The position numbers and the translations under genes are program-made. The notes under the pieces were generated by a model. The model was not told where the DNA came from and searched no databases. It saw nothing but the letters and a program-made list of their open reading frames with translations. From Desulfovibrionales bacterium (GTDB lineage Bacteria; Desulfobacterota; Desulfovibrionia; Desulfovibrionales; Desulfovibrionaceae), in assembly GCA_030156255.1 (NCBI GenBank), contig JASGMV010000005.1, forward strand, positions 1 to 64,000: DNA of 64,000 nucleotides, in the 5' to 3' direction. Positions 45,140-53,726 of the stretch are shown here, in pieces; positions within the stretch are counted from its first letter, which is position 1, and each line of letters starts with the position of its first letter.

Positions 45140-46024
45140 GTGAATCGTTCAAGCGTTTTCCCCGTCGTCATCGTCACCGGGTTGTCCGGCTCCGGCAAAA
45201 GCACGGCCTTGCGGGTGTTCGAGGACCTGCGTTTTTTTTGCGTGGACGGACTGCCGGCCTCCATGGTTCCCAAGCTGGTTTCCTTGTTCGAGGGCCGCGA
45301 CTCCAGCCGATACCGCGGATTGGCGCTGGGAATGGACGTCCGGCAGCTCGATTTCGCCAATGACTGGCTTCAGGCCCTGCAGGAGCTGAAGCAGATCGGC
45401 GTCAAGCCCAAGGTCGTCTTTTTGGAGGCCCGGGTCGAAACGTTGTTTCGCCGCTACGCCGAAACGCGGCGTCCGCACCCTCTGGAGTCCGAGCAGCGCA
45501 GCCTGGACCAGGCCTTGGAGGAGGAGCGCAGGCTTTTGAGCCCCATGCGCGAGACCGCGGACCTGGTCATCGACACAACGGCCTACTCCATCCACGACCT
45601 GCGGCGCCAGCTTCAGGAAAGCTATCAATCCGACGGGCTTCAGGGCGGAGGCCTCCGCCTGAACCTGATTTCCTTCGGTTTCAAGTACGGCCCGCCACGC
45701 GAGGCGGATTTGGTCTTTGATCTCCGTTTTTTGCCGAACCCGTATTTCGACCCCCAACTTCGCCCGCTGTCGGGTAAAGACAAATCCGTGGCGGACTATG
45801 TACTGGAACACGAAACAGGTCGGCAGTTCATACAAAAGCTCTTGGATTTCTTGATCTTTGTGCTGCCCTTGTACGCCAAGGAAGGCCGATATAGGCTGAC
45901 GATCGCTTTGGGCTGCACCGGTGGACGGCACCGTTCGGTGGCCGTGACGGAGCGCATGCACGCCGAACTGAACCGGTTGGGCTTTAACGCGACCATGGAG
46001 CATCGGCATCTGGAGTTGGGCTGA
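45140..46024 (+). CDS. rapZ: RNase adapter protein RapZ
   Basis: Nucleotide-binding regulatory protein; in E. coli it presents a small RNA to RNase E to control glucosamine-6-phosphate synthase. The 294-residue product has an N-terminal Walker A (VTGLSGSGKST, residues about 12-22), a middle kinase-like part (FLEARVETLFRRYAETRRPHPL), and the conserved C-terminal domain (FGFKYG, FDLRFLPNPYF, GCTGGRHRSV). The GTG at 45140 has CAGGAG upstream. A 230-bp gap of unclear content separates it from ptsN. Its role in this lineage has, as far as I know, not been worked out. Confidence 0.94.
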   Translation: MNRSSVFPVVIVTGLSGSGKSTALRVFEDLRFFCVDGLPASMVPKLVSLFEGRDSSRYRGLALGMDVRQLDFANDWLQALQELKQIGVKPKVVFLEARVETLFRRYAETRRPHPLESEQRSLDQALEEERRLLSPMRETADLVIDTTAYSIHDLRRQLQESYQSDGLQGGGLRLNLISFGFKYGPPREADLVFDLRFLPNPYFDPQLRPLSGKDKSVADYVLEHETGRQFIQKLLDFLIFVLPLYAKEGRYRLTIALGCTGGRHRSVAVTERMHAELNRLGFNATMEHRHLELG

Positions 46025-46062
46025 GCCGGGCTCACTGCTGTCTCGAGCCAAGGAGCATGGAT

Positions 46063-46488
46063 ATGGACAAGAAGGACGCCGGGCCGTTGACGGGTATTTT
46101 GCTGGTGACGCATTTGAACCTGGGCGAAGACCTGCTCCAGGCGGCCCAGTTCATCATGGGGCCCCAGACGGGGTGTTGCGCTGTGGGCGTAGAGTCTACG
46201 CTGGATGCTTCCGCCATGGTGGAGCGCATTCGCAAAGCCCGCGATCAGGTGGACGCCGGCGCTGGCGTTCTGGTGTTGACGGACATGTTCGGCGGAACGC
46301 CGACGAATCTCGCCTTGTCACTGCTTGGGGACAATCTGGAAGTGCTTACGGGGCTGAACCTGCCCATGCTGCTGAAAGCCTTACAGGGCAGAACCCAGCC
46401 GCCCTCACAATTGGCCATAGAAGTCTGCCGCGCAGGCAGGGACGGCATCGTCGCGGCCGGCGAGGTTTTGGGGCTGCGTAAAAAGTAA
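46063..46488 (+). CDS. PTS EIIA component, mannose family
   Basis: A 141-residue EIIA-Man-like domain with the phospho-acceptor His in LLVTHLNLGEDLL (about residue 17) and LTDMFGGTPTNLALSL (about residues 71-86), a family signature. The usual Gly after the active-site His is Leu here. AAGGAG is 8 nt before the ATG at 46063; an ATG at 46057 is too close to it. Deltaproteobacteria often carry such a protein next to rapZ and ptsN as part of an incomplete regulatory PTS. No membrane permease is nearby, so sugar transport is unlikely. Confidence 0.9.
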   Translation: MDKKDAGPLTGILLVTHLNLGEDLLQAAQFIMGPQTGCCAVGVESTLDASAMVERIRKARDQVDAGAGVLVLTDMFGGTPTNLALSLLGDNLEVLTGLNLPMLLKALQGRTQPPSQLAIEVCRAGRDGIVAAGEVLGLRKK

Positions 46489-46616
46489 ACCCGCAGGGCG
46501 CTTGGACTCGCACCGCTTCAATTGACTTGCTTCTTTGATGATGCTACCCGAGTGCAATTCGTTCGGATGCGTTGAGCAACATACCCAGACATATTATTTT
46601 TAGGAGGAGGAAACCT

Positions 46617-47537
46617 ATGGCCATTTACGTCGTTGGACACAAAAATCCGGATACGGACTCCATCACCGCCGCCATCGCCTACGCTGATTTGTACAGCAAA
46701 ACCAAAGGCGAAGCCGTGGCCGTCGCCCAGGGCGCTTTGAACCCCGAGAGCGCTTTTGTACTGGAGAAATTCGGCATCGCCGCCCCTGAAGTTGTGAATG
46801 CTTTTGAGGGCAAGCAGATTGCTCTGGTGGACCACTCCGATCTGGCGCAAGCCCCGGACGACTTGGCCAAGGCTGAACTCGTCGCTATCGTCGACCACCA
46901 CAAGCTGGGCGACGTGACCACTCCCAACCCCATCGAGATTTGGGTCTGGCCCGTGGGCTGTTCCGGCACCGTGCTGAAGAACATGTACGACTTCTACGGC
47001 GTGGAGATCCCCAAGGGCATCGCCGGCGCCTTGTGCTGCGCCATTTTGTCCGACACGGTCATGTTCAAGTCCGTAACCTGCACCGACGCGGACAAGAAGG
47101 CCGCCGAGGAACTGGCCAAGATCGCCGGCATCACCGACATGATGGCTTTGGGCATGGATATGTTCAAGGTCAAGTCCGCTGTGGAAGGCACGCCGATCCG
47201 CGACCTGGTTTTCCGCGACTACAAGGACTTCGACATGTCCGGCAAAAAGGTTGGCATCGGCCAGCTGGAAGTCGTGGACCTGTCCATCCTGGACGGCGTG
47301 AAGGCCGCGTTGCAGGAGGAGATCGGCAAGGTCAAGGCGGAGGGACGCCACAGCGTGTTCCTGATGCTCACCGACATCATGAAGGAAGGCACCGAACTGC
47401 TCATCGTCTCGGACGATCCCGTCGTGGTGGAGAAGGCCTTCGGCGTATCCACCTCCGGCGATCCGGTTTGGCTGGACGGCGTGATGAGCCGCAAAAAGCA
47501 GGTCGTTCCCAACTTCGAGAAGGCCTTCGCCGGCTAA
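46617..47537 (+). CDS. ppaC: Manganese-dependent inorganic pyrophosphatase PpaC
   Basis: Hydrolyses pyrophosphate to phosphate in the cytoplasm. This is important in sulfate reducers because sulfate activation to APS releases pyrophosphate. The 306-residue DHH-family product has GHKNPDTDSITAA (metal ligands), LVDHSD and VDHHKLG (the DHH motif), and the C-terminal SRKKQVVP segment that binds substrate. A very strong ribosome site (TAGGAGGAGG) lies just before the ATG at 46617, suggesting high expression. It ends in a strong terminator. Confidence 0.97.
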   Translation: MAIYVVGHKNPDTDSITAAIAYADLYSKTKGEAVAVAQGALNPESAFVLEKFGIAAPEVVNAFEGKQIALVDHSDLAQAPDDLAKAELVAIVDHHKLGDVTTPNPIEIWVWPVGCSGTVLKNMYDFYGVEIPKGIAGALCCAILSDTVMFKSVTCTDADKKAAEELAKIAGITDMMALGMDMFKVKSAVEGTPIRDLVFRDYKDFDMSGKKVGIGQLEVVDLSILDGVKAALQEEIGKVKAEGRHSVFLMLTDIMKEGTELLIVSDDPVVVEKAFGVSTSGDPVWLDGVMSRKKQVVPNFEKAFAG

Positions 47538-47564
47538 CCCGCATTCGCTGATTGCATTGGACGC

Positions 47565-47600
47565 AAAGCCCGGCAAGGTTCGCCTTGCCGGGCTTTTTTT
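47565..47600 (+). terminator. Rho-independent terminator of ppaC
   Basis: AAAGCCCGGCAAGG (47565-47578), TTCG loop, CCTTGCCGGGCTTT (47583-47596), followed by a T-run. A textbook intrinsic terminator. Confidence 0.9.
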
Positions 47601-47926
47601 ATCGACCGGTCAACGGCTTCGGATGACCCGGGCATGCATCCATTGCGCATTTCAAGCAACGTTCAGGGCGTCCCCGCGTTTTTTCTGGACTTCTTCGCTT
47701 CGGTGTGCGCGTTTCCGAGCAAGCCGATTGCATCTTTCCCCTCGCAACGCTCTACGTCGCTCCAACTGAAACACCCGGCCGATTGTTCCGAACGGTTCGT
47801 CCGGGATCGCTCGATGTCGCCGTATTGGCGCGGGAATGCTGTTGTTGCCGGACGGTTTTTGTCTTACTCTCGCTCCAATCGGGTGTTTGGAGGTTTTGCC
47901 CGAAGAAGGGACGGGAGGTCGAAACC
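47601..47926. other. Gap before the hydrogenase operon
   Basis: About 325 bp after the ppaC terminator without a supported gene. The operon's reading frame is open through it but composition and lack of similarity argue against coding. Only a weak promoter-like pair (TTGTTG, 17 nt, TACTCT at about 47842-47870) is visible. Confidence 0.4.
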
Positions 47927-49915
47927 GTGCGAATTCTTTATGGAAGCTGGGATAACAACATTTACGACAACCGCGGACGCGAGATTTTTGAAATCCCGGA
48001 GGACCCGGCCTACGAAGGGTTCAGCGCGTTCAACGAGGGCAATCCGGTCAAGGCCTTTTTCGGTGACCGGGGCTTCATGGTTTTCGAACCCGACGTGAGC
48101 CTGATCGACGCGTTGTGGCGCTACGCCGAGCGGGCGGCCGAGGAGTCTTGCGGGAAGTGCACGCCGTGCCGGGTGGGAACCGGACTAATTCGCGACTGGC
48201 TCGGCCGGCTGAAGGACGGCCAGGCCGGCGCGGACTTGCTGGACAACCTGCACGCCCTGGCCTCCCACGTGCGCAGCACGTCGCTGTGCGGCCTGGGCAA
48301 GACCAGCGCCGAGCCGCTTTTGGCCGCCCTGGAGCATTTTCGGGACCAGTTGGAGAGCGAAATCGCAAGCGGGCCGGCGCCGGACCAGTACTCCATGAGC
48401 TACGTGACGGCGCCCTGCATCGAGGCTTGCCCGGCGAAAGTCAACGTTCCGCGGTATATCGATTACATCAAGGACGGCGAACCGGCCCACTCTCTGGGCG
48501 TCATCCTGCAGAAATACCCCATGGCCGCGACCTGCGGCCGGGTTTGCGTCCGGTTCTGCGAACTGGCCTGCCAGCGCAACAACGTGGATCAGGCGGTGGG
48601 CGTCAAGGCGCTCAAACGCTACGTGGCCGACAGGGAAGAGCAGCTGTCCTCGGAGTGGTTCACGCCGGACCTCATCGCAACGAAACAACCCGACGCCCTG
48701 AAGGTCGCCGTGGTCGGAGCCGGGCCGGCCGGGATCAGTTGCGCCTACCATCTGCTGCTGTTCGGCTATCCGGTGGAGGTGTTCGAGGCGAAAAACGAGG
48801 CCGGCGGCATGGCCGCCTGCGGCATCCCGAGCTACCGGCTCCCCAAGGACGTGTTGCACAACGAAACCGATATCGTTTCCCGCCTGGGAGGCGTCTTCCA
48901 CTACGGTCAGCGCATGGGCCGGGATTTCGATCTCGACGATCTTTTCGACCAGGGATTCAAGGCCGTGTTTTTGGCCCTGGGATGCGACAAAGGCCGCGAC
49001 CTCGGCGTCGAAGGCGAGGACCCAGCCTTGGACGGCTACGAATCCGGCATCGATTTTCTGCTGAAAATCCATCGACGCGTGGAGTTCGATGAACCTTTGT
49101 CCGTCTCGGGCCGCGTGGTGGTCGTGGGCGGAGGCAACGTGGCCATGGACTGCGTGCGCTCGGCCTTGCGCGTCGGGGCCGACGAGGTCCACCTGGTCTA
49201 TCGCCGGGGCAAGGAGGACATGCCGGCGGATAGGGAAGAGATAGACGCCGCGGAGGAGGAGGGCGTCGTCTTTCACTTTTTCACCAATCCGGCGCGCATT
49301 CTCAGCGAGAACGGCAAGGTGACGGGCGTGCGCCTGTTGGACATGCAGCAGGGAGCGCTGGATGCGCGGGGGCGCAGGCCCCTTTCCCCGATTCCGGGAT
49401 CGGAAAAGGATTTCCCTTGCGATCTCGTGATCGCCGCCATCGGGCAGCAGGTGGACGCTTCTTCCGTCAGCGAGAGGGACGGAATCGCTTTGAACCGATG
49501 GGGGTGCGTTGAAGCCGATCCCGACACCCTGGAGGCCTCCAGGCCGGGCGTGTTCGCCGGCGGGGACTGCGAGCTTGGGCCTTCCACCCTGATCCACGCC
49601 ATGGCCGCCGGCCTCAAAGCGTCGCGGAGCATTCACGATTATTTGCGCTACGGGAGAGTCCGCTTCTTTCCTCGAAGTCGAATGCGAAAGATTATCAACG
49701 AGTTCAAAGTCCTGAAGAAGGAATGGGTCGACACCCCCGTGCTGCACAAGTATCGGGTCGAGATTCAGACCCTGGACCCGCAGGTGCGCAAACAGCGTTT
49801 CGACGAGGTCGAGGAGCCCATCACGACCCGCCAGGCCTACCGAGAGGCCGAACGCTGCCTGCGCTGCTACCGCATCTACTCGGTGGTGACGGAGACGCCT
49901 ATTCCCCAGGCTTGA
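47927..49915 (+). CDS. NuoF C-terminal/GltD-like NAD(P) oxidoreductase fusion
   Basis: A 662-residue flavin and Fe-S protein. Residues about 1-160 correspond to the C-terminal [4Fe-4S] domain of NuoF/HndC (ESCGKCTPCRVGT, then TSLCGLGKTS), but the FMN/NADH domain of NuoF is missing. Residues about 160-640 are a GltD-type subunit: N-terminal Fe-S ligands (CIEACPAKVNVPRYIDYI, CGRVCVRFCELAC), an FAD site (VVGAGPAGISCAYHL) and an NAD(P) site (VVVGGGNVAMDC). It probably passes electrons between NAD(P)H and the hydrogenase in the next gene. The GTG at 47927 follows GGGAGG. Confidence 0.88.
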   Translation: MRILYGSWDNNIYDNRGREIFEIPEDPAYEGFSAFNEGNPVKAFFGDRGFMVFEPDVSLIDALWRYAERAAEESCGKCTPCRVGTGLIRDWLGRLKDGQAGADLLDNLHALASHVRSTSLCGLGKTSAEPLLAALEHFRDQLESEIASGPAPDQYSMSYVTAPCIEACPAKVNVPRYIDYIKDGEPAHSLGVILQKYPMAATCGRVCVRFCELACQRNNVDQAVGVKALKRYVADREEQLSSEWFTPDLIATKQPDALKVAVVGAGPAGISCAYHLLLFGYPVEVFEAKNEAGGMAACGIPSYRLPKDVLHNETDIVSRLGGVFHYGQRMGRDFDLDDLFDQGFKAVFLALGCDKGRDLGVEGEDPALDGYESGIDFLLKIHRRVEFDEPLSVSGRVVVVGGGNVAMDCVRSALRVGADEVHLVYRRGKEDMPADREEIDAAEEEGVVFHFFTNPARILSENGKVTGVRLLDMQQGALDARGRRPLSPIPGSEKDFPCDLVIAAIGQQVDASSVSERDGIALNRWGCVEADPDTLEASRPGVFAGGDCELGPSTLIHAMAAGLKASRSIHDYLRYGRVRFFPRSRMRKIINEFKVLKKEWVDTPVLHKYRVEIQTLDPQVRKQRFDEVEEPITTRQAYREAERCLRCYRIYSVVTETPIPQA

Positions 49916-49950
49916 GCTTTCGCCGAATCAACGCAATCAACGGGGCGCCC

Positions 49951-51789
49951 ATGCGAGGATACATCAACAACGAGGAAATCGAGTTCCGGCGGGGAGAGAC
50001 CATCCTCCAGGCCGCGAAGAGAACCGGCCATTTCATCCCCACCCTGTGCGCACTGTCCGACATCAACCACACGCCCGGAACGTGCCGGGTTTGCTTGGTG
50101 GAGATGCGCCAGGAAGGGCGGGACAAGAGCAGCATCGTCACGGCCTGCACCACGCCGATGGTCGAAGGCGTTTCGATTTTCACGCGGACTCGCCGGGTCA
50201 GGGAGATGCAACGGTTGCAGGTGGAGCTGCTTTTGGCCGACCACGACCAGGACTGCGCGGCCTGCATCCGCCACGGGGACTGCGAGTTGCAGGACGTCGC
50301 CCAGTTCGTGGGCTTGCAGCAAACCCGGAGGCGCTTCCGGAACGCGGTCGAAGCGCGCACCCGGGACGACTCCTCAAGGGCTGTGGTCCGGGACATGAAC
50401 AAATGCGTCCGCTGCCAGCGCTGTTTGAAAATCTGCCGGAGCCTGCAAGGCGTGGACGCCCTGGTGTACGCCGGTTCGGGCCTGGCGTCGGAAATCGGCC
50501 TGCGCGGCGGGGGCGTTCAGGCGCAATCCGATTGCGTGTCCTGCGGGCAGTGCGTGCTGGTTTGCCCGGTGGGCGCCTTGGCCGAACGCGACGACACGGA
50601 GCGGGTCGTCGATTACCTTTACGATCCGGACGTGTTTACGGTGTTCCAGTTCGCTCCGGCCGTGCGCGTGGGGCTGGGCGAGGAGTTCGGCTTCGAGCCG
50701 GGGACCAACGTCGAGGGGCGCATCGTCGCCGCTCTCAAGCGGCTCGGGGCGGATTTGGTCATGGACACCAACTTCGCCGCGGACATCACCATCATGGAGG
50801 AGGGCTCCGAGCTTTTGGAGCGGATCAAGTCCGGCGGGGCGCTGCCCATGTTCACGTCCTGCTGTCCGGGGTGGATCAATTTCGCCGAAAAGAATTACCC
50901 CGAGATTTTGCCGCACATTTCCTCCACCCGCTCGCCGCAACAGTGCTTCGGCTCTTTGGCCAAGACCTATCTGACCGAGTCTGTCGGTGTCGATCCGGAC
51001 AGGATGCGGGTCGTTTCGATCATGCCCTGCACGGCCAAGAAGGACGAGGCGGCCAGGCCGCAGTTCAATCAGAACGGCCGGGCCGACGTGGACGTGGTGC
51101 TGACCGTGCGGGAGTTTGCGCGGTTGCTGAAACGCGAGGGCTTGCATCTGGCGGCCCTGGAGCCTGTGGCTTTCGACAACCCCATCATGAGCGGCTATTC
51201 CGGCGCCGCAGCTATTTTCGGAACCACCGGCGGGGTCATGGAGGCGGCCGTTCGTACGGTTTACCACGCGGTCAACGGACGCGAGCTGGATAGGATCGAG
51301 CTTGCCGAACTGCGCGGCTACGCCAACGTTCGCAGCGCCGAGGTGGACCTGGGCGCAGGGCTCGGCTCCGTCAAGCTGGCCGTGGCCCACGGCCTGACCG
51401 GAGCGCGGCAGGTGGTGGAGTCCATGCTCGCCGGGGCGTCGGACGTTCAATTCGTGGAGGTCATGGCCTGTCCGGGAGGATGCATGGACGGCGGCGGACA
51501 GCCTCGTTGCAAGGGCGCCTACCAGAAGAACGCTCGGGCGCGGCGCAAGGCCCTGTACTCCATCGACGCCGAGAAGCCTGTACGGCAATCCCACAACAAT
51601 CCGGAGATTCAGCGCGTGTACCGGGAATATCTGGGACAACCGTTATCCGAGCTTTCCCATCGGCTTCTGCACACGCGCTACATGGACCGCAAGAGCGTGC
51701 GCCAGCCGACCATGCTGGACATCTGGCGCGACGTCGTGCGATACGCTCCGGTGCACAGCGAGTACGAACCGGCTGGAGGCGGCGCCTGA
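49951..51789 (+). CDS. Cytoplasmic [FeFe] hydrogenase (HndD/HydA type)
   Basis: A 612-residue hydrogenase that makes or consumes H2. N-terminal [2Fe-2S] domain (CALSDINHTPGTCRVC), His-ligated [4Fe-4S] (HDQDCAACIRHGDC), two ferredoxin clusters (CVRCQRCLKIC, CVSCGQCVLVCPVG), then the H-domain with all three signatures: TSCCPGW, MPCTAKKDE and MACPGGCMDGGGQP. The C-terminal segment resembles the small-subunit tail (YREYLGQPLSELSHRLLHTRY). No export signal, so it is cytoplasmic. With the GltD/NuoF fusion upstream (35 bp away) it matches the glutamate-synthase-linked class (A2) of [FeFe] hydrogenases. Maturases (HydEFG) are not in the window. Confidence 0.94.
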   Translation: MRGYINNEEIEFRRGETILQAAKRTGHFIPTLCALSDINHTPGTCRVCLVEMRQEGRDKSSIVTACTTPMVEGVSIFTRTRRVREMQRLQVELLLADHDQDCAACIRHGDCELQDVAQFVGLQQTRRRFRNAVEARTRDDSSRAVVRDMNKCVRCQRCLKICRSLQGVDALVYAGSGLASEIGLRGGGVQAQSDCVSCGQCVLVCPVGALAERDDTERVVDYLYDPDVFTVFQFAPAVRVGLGEEFGFEPGTNVEGRIVAALKRLGADLVMDTNFAADITIMEEGSELLERIKSGGALPMFTSCCPGWINFAEKNYPEILPHISSTRSPQQCFGSLAKTYLTESVGVDPDRMRVVSIMPCTAKKDEAARPQFNQNGRADVDVVLTVREFARLLKREGLHLAALEPVAFDNPIMSGYSGAAAIFGTTGGVMEAAVRTVYHAVNGRELDRIELAELRGYANVRSAEVDLGAGLGSVKLAVAHGLTGARQVVESMLAGASDVQFVEVMACPGGCMDGGGQPRCKGAYQKNARARRKALYSIDAEKPVRQSHNNPEIQRVYREYLGQPLSELSHRLLHTRYMDRKSVRQPTMLDIWRDVVRYAPVHSEYEPAGGGA

Positions 51790-51809
51790 ACTCGTCGCCG
51801 TGGACAAAC

Positions 51810-51844
51810 AAAAAGCCCCGACGCGGATGCAGGCGGGGCTTTTT
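51810..51844. terminator. Bidirectional terminator
   Basis: AAAAAGCCCCG (51810-51820) pairs with CGGGGCTTTTT (51834-51844), with A- and T-runs on either side. It sits between the convergent hydrogenase and cheZ-like genes and can stop both transcripts. Confidence 0.85.
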
Positions 51845-51885
51845 ATTCGGGGCGAAAGGTTCGCCGCTAGGCGATGAAACAGGGA

Positions 51886-52617
51886 TTACAGGCCCAGTTG
51901 GCTCAACAGGTCGTCCACGGCGCCCTGATCCGCTCCGGCCTGCGGCCCCTTGAGGTCGGACATGGTTTCCTTGGCCTCGGCGTCCAACTCGTCCAACGCC
52001 TTTTCCGGGGCCTTCTCACGGGCTTTGATCTTCAAGCCCGTGGACATGACCATGTCTAGAACGAGCTTCTCCACTGTCTTGAGGGCCGTGATGATGCGTT
52101 TGATGCGCTGGCCGGTGAGATCCTGGAAGCTCAGGCTGGCCATGATGTTCATCAGGTCCTGCCCGAGGGCGCTGTTGATATCCTCCAGTTTGAGACGATC
52201 GGCTTTGGTCACGCCGCCGGTGTTCATGCCGTCGACGATGGCGCCCAACGTTATCTGCATCTCCTGCAGTTTTTCAACGATGTCCATGATCTCCACCGCG
52301 GCCTGCTCCGTGGTGCGCAATATCTCGTCGAGCTGGTCCGCCGCTTCGGTGAACAGTTCGTCCGTATTCCCTTCGACCACAACGGCCGCGCCGCCGTTGG
52401 TTCGCTTGGCCGCGGAGATTTCCTTGTAGATTTCTTTCAAACCGCCCTGAAGTTCATCATTGATGCGACGGTAGAATTCACCTTCGAGCAGCGCCTTGGA
52501 GAGGCTCTTGGAAATTTCTTTTTCCACGGCGGCCTGGATGGAGGTCTTTAGACTCTCCACCATCTGATCGCTGACTTTGCTCATGAGTTCCTGGATCAGT
52601 TTGTCATCGGTTTGCAT
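51886..52617 (-). CDS. CheZ-like protein phosphatase
   Basis: A 243-residue helical protein that should dephosphorylate CheY-P in chemotaxis. The key motif SFQDLTGQRIKRI (about residues 162-174) includes the catalytic Gln of CheZ. A long helical hairpin precedes it, and a linker leads to a C-terminal peptide (GAVDDLLSQLGL) of the kind that binds CheY. The ATG at 52617 has GGAG upstream. It is the last gene of a long minus-strand run and follows a PilZ gene by 50 bp, linking chemotaxis and c-di-GMP control by position. Confidence 0.88.
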   Translation of the reverse strand: MQTDDKLIQELMSKVSDQMVESLKTSIQAAVEKEISKSLSKALLEGEFYRRINDELQGGLKEIYKEISAAKRTNGGAAVVVEGNTDELFTEAADQLDEILRTTEQAAVEIMDIVEKLQEMQITLGAIVDGMNTGGVTKADRLKLEDINSALGQDLMNIMASLSFQDLTGQRIKRIITALKTVEKLVLDMVMSTGLKIKAREKAPEKALDELDAEAKETMSDLKGPQAGADQGAVDDLLSQLGL

Positions 52618-52667
52618 AGAGCAACTCCACGGTTTGGTCGCCGGGGCGGGAGACGGGAGGACAAGGC

Positions 52668-53186
52668 CTACTCCCATTTTTTCCTCAACTGCTGGCGTTG
52701 TTCCTGGAAAACGTATTGGACAATGGCCTCCGTATCCGTATCACGGATATCCGTAAACTCGGCGGCGTATACCTGTCGGCCGCCTTCCTGGGATCTGCGC
52801 ACCACGCGGGCGACCGCGCCGGCCATGAGAAACGGCATGTTGCTCAAATGGATCACCAGTTCCAGATAATCGTCTTGCTCGAAGTGGTTTTCACTGTGAA
52901 AAGTGACTCCCGCCGCGGAAATTTCCGTAACTTCAAGGACAATGGGAAAATCTTTGCGCAGCTGCTTTTTGCTCTCCAAGCTGAGCAGCATGTCGAGCTT
53001 GGCGTCTATGGCCGTGAGGAAGTCGAGGAGAGCCTGGGGCACGGCGCCGCCCATTTTGCCCACCGAGATGATGGGGGGAGCCGGATAGCCTTGGAACAGG
53101 GACGGAGATCCGGCGCTTTCCAGCGTTCGGGCTAACGCGGTCAGTCTTGTAGATACCCTGGAGAAGGTTCTATGATCGCCGTCCAT
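52668..53186 (-). CDS. PilZ domain protein
   Basis: A 172-residue protein with a C-terminal PilZ domain (about residues 75-165). EVTEISAAGVTFHSE fits the D/N-x-S-x-x-G motif, with Glu at the first position. The RxxxR motif normally just before it is not clear; RTFSRVSTR at residues 6-14 could act instead. c-di-GMP binding is therefore plausible but uncertain. Such proteins regulate motility or adhesion. The N-terminal part carries a helical segment (ALLDFLTAIDAKLDMLLSLE) common to PilZ proteins of this group. It lies upstream of the CheZ-like gene. Confidence 0.8.
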   Translation of the reverse strand: MDGDHRTFSRVSTRLTALARTLESAGSPSLFQGYPAPPIISVGKMGGAVPQALLDFLTAIDAKLDMLLSLESKKQLRKDFPIVLEVTEISAAGVTFHSENHFEQDDYLELVIHLSNMPFLMAGAVARVVRRSQEGGRQVYAAEFTDIRDTDTEAIVQYVFQEQRQQLRKKWE

Positions 53187-53214
53187 GGGGCGCCTCCTGG
53201 CCGAATGGGCCGGA

Positions 53215-53664
53215 TCAGACGTGCAGTCCGTTTTCCTCGATGTCCACAGTCATGGCGTTGACCGGACAAATTCTCCGGCACATGCCGCAGGCGGAGCAGC
53301 GTTCCGGATCGAATTGGACTTTGCGCGTCACCAGGTCCAACTCCAGGGCCTTGGTGGGGCATAGGGCGGTGCACATGCCGCAATGCACGCACGAGTCTTC
53401 GTCGCGGAAAATCTTGCGGGCTACGGACTCCACTTGGAGACCGGACTCTTTTAAATAGTTCACGCCCTTATGAAAGTTTTCCTCCAGCCCGGAAATTTCG
53501 AGGACCATCGAGCCGTCGTGGCGCGGGTGGATTTTGGCCTTGAGGATGTTGAAGCTCAGGTCGAAAAGCCGCGCCAGATTGCACACGATGGGCCGGGAGG
53601 ACGTCTCCGGCGGAAAGGAGAGATAAACGATTTTACGGTAACCTTTCATTACGTCTGTACTCAT
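53215..53664 (-). CDS. NIL domain ferredoxin-like protein
   Basis: A 149-residue protein. Residues about 5-80 form a NIL domain (KIVYLSFPPETSSRPIVCNL), a small ligand-binding fold also found in MetN. Residues about 92-140 form a 2x[4Fe-4S] ferredoxin (CVHCGMCTALCP and CSACGMCRRICP). In methanogens and deltaproteobacteria, such proteins often have a role in methionine or homocysteine formation with electron supply; here this is only a possibility. GAGG precedes the ATG at 53664. It lies between the CpoB-like and PilZ genes. Confidence 0.87.
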   Translation of the reverse strand: MSTDVMKGYRKIVYLSFPPETSSRPIVCNLARLFDLSFNILKAKIHPRHDGSMVLEISGLEENFHKGVNYLKESGLQVESVARKIFRDEDSCVHCGMCTALCPTKALELDLVTRKVQFDPERCSACGMCRRICPVNAMTVDIEENGLHV

Positions 53665-53726
53665 GGGGGTCCTCATCAAGGGAGGCAGCATACACACACG
53701 GACCCGCGCCCGCAAGGCGGGCCGGC

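Noticed and set aside
50374-51639. 421-codon minus-strand frame opposite the hydrogenase
   Set aside because: Shadow frame; the plus strand carries the intact H-cluster motifs.
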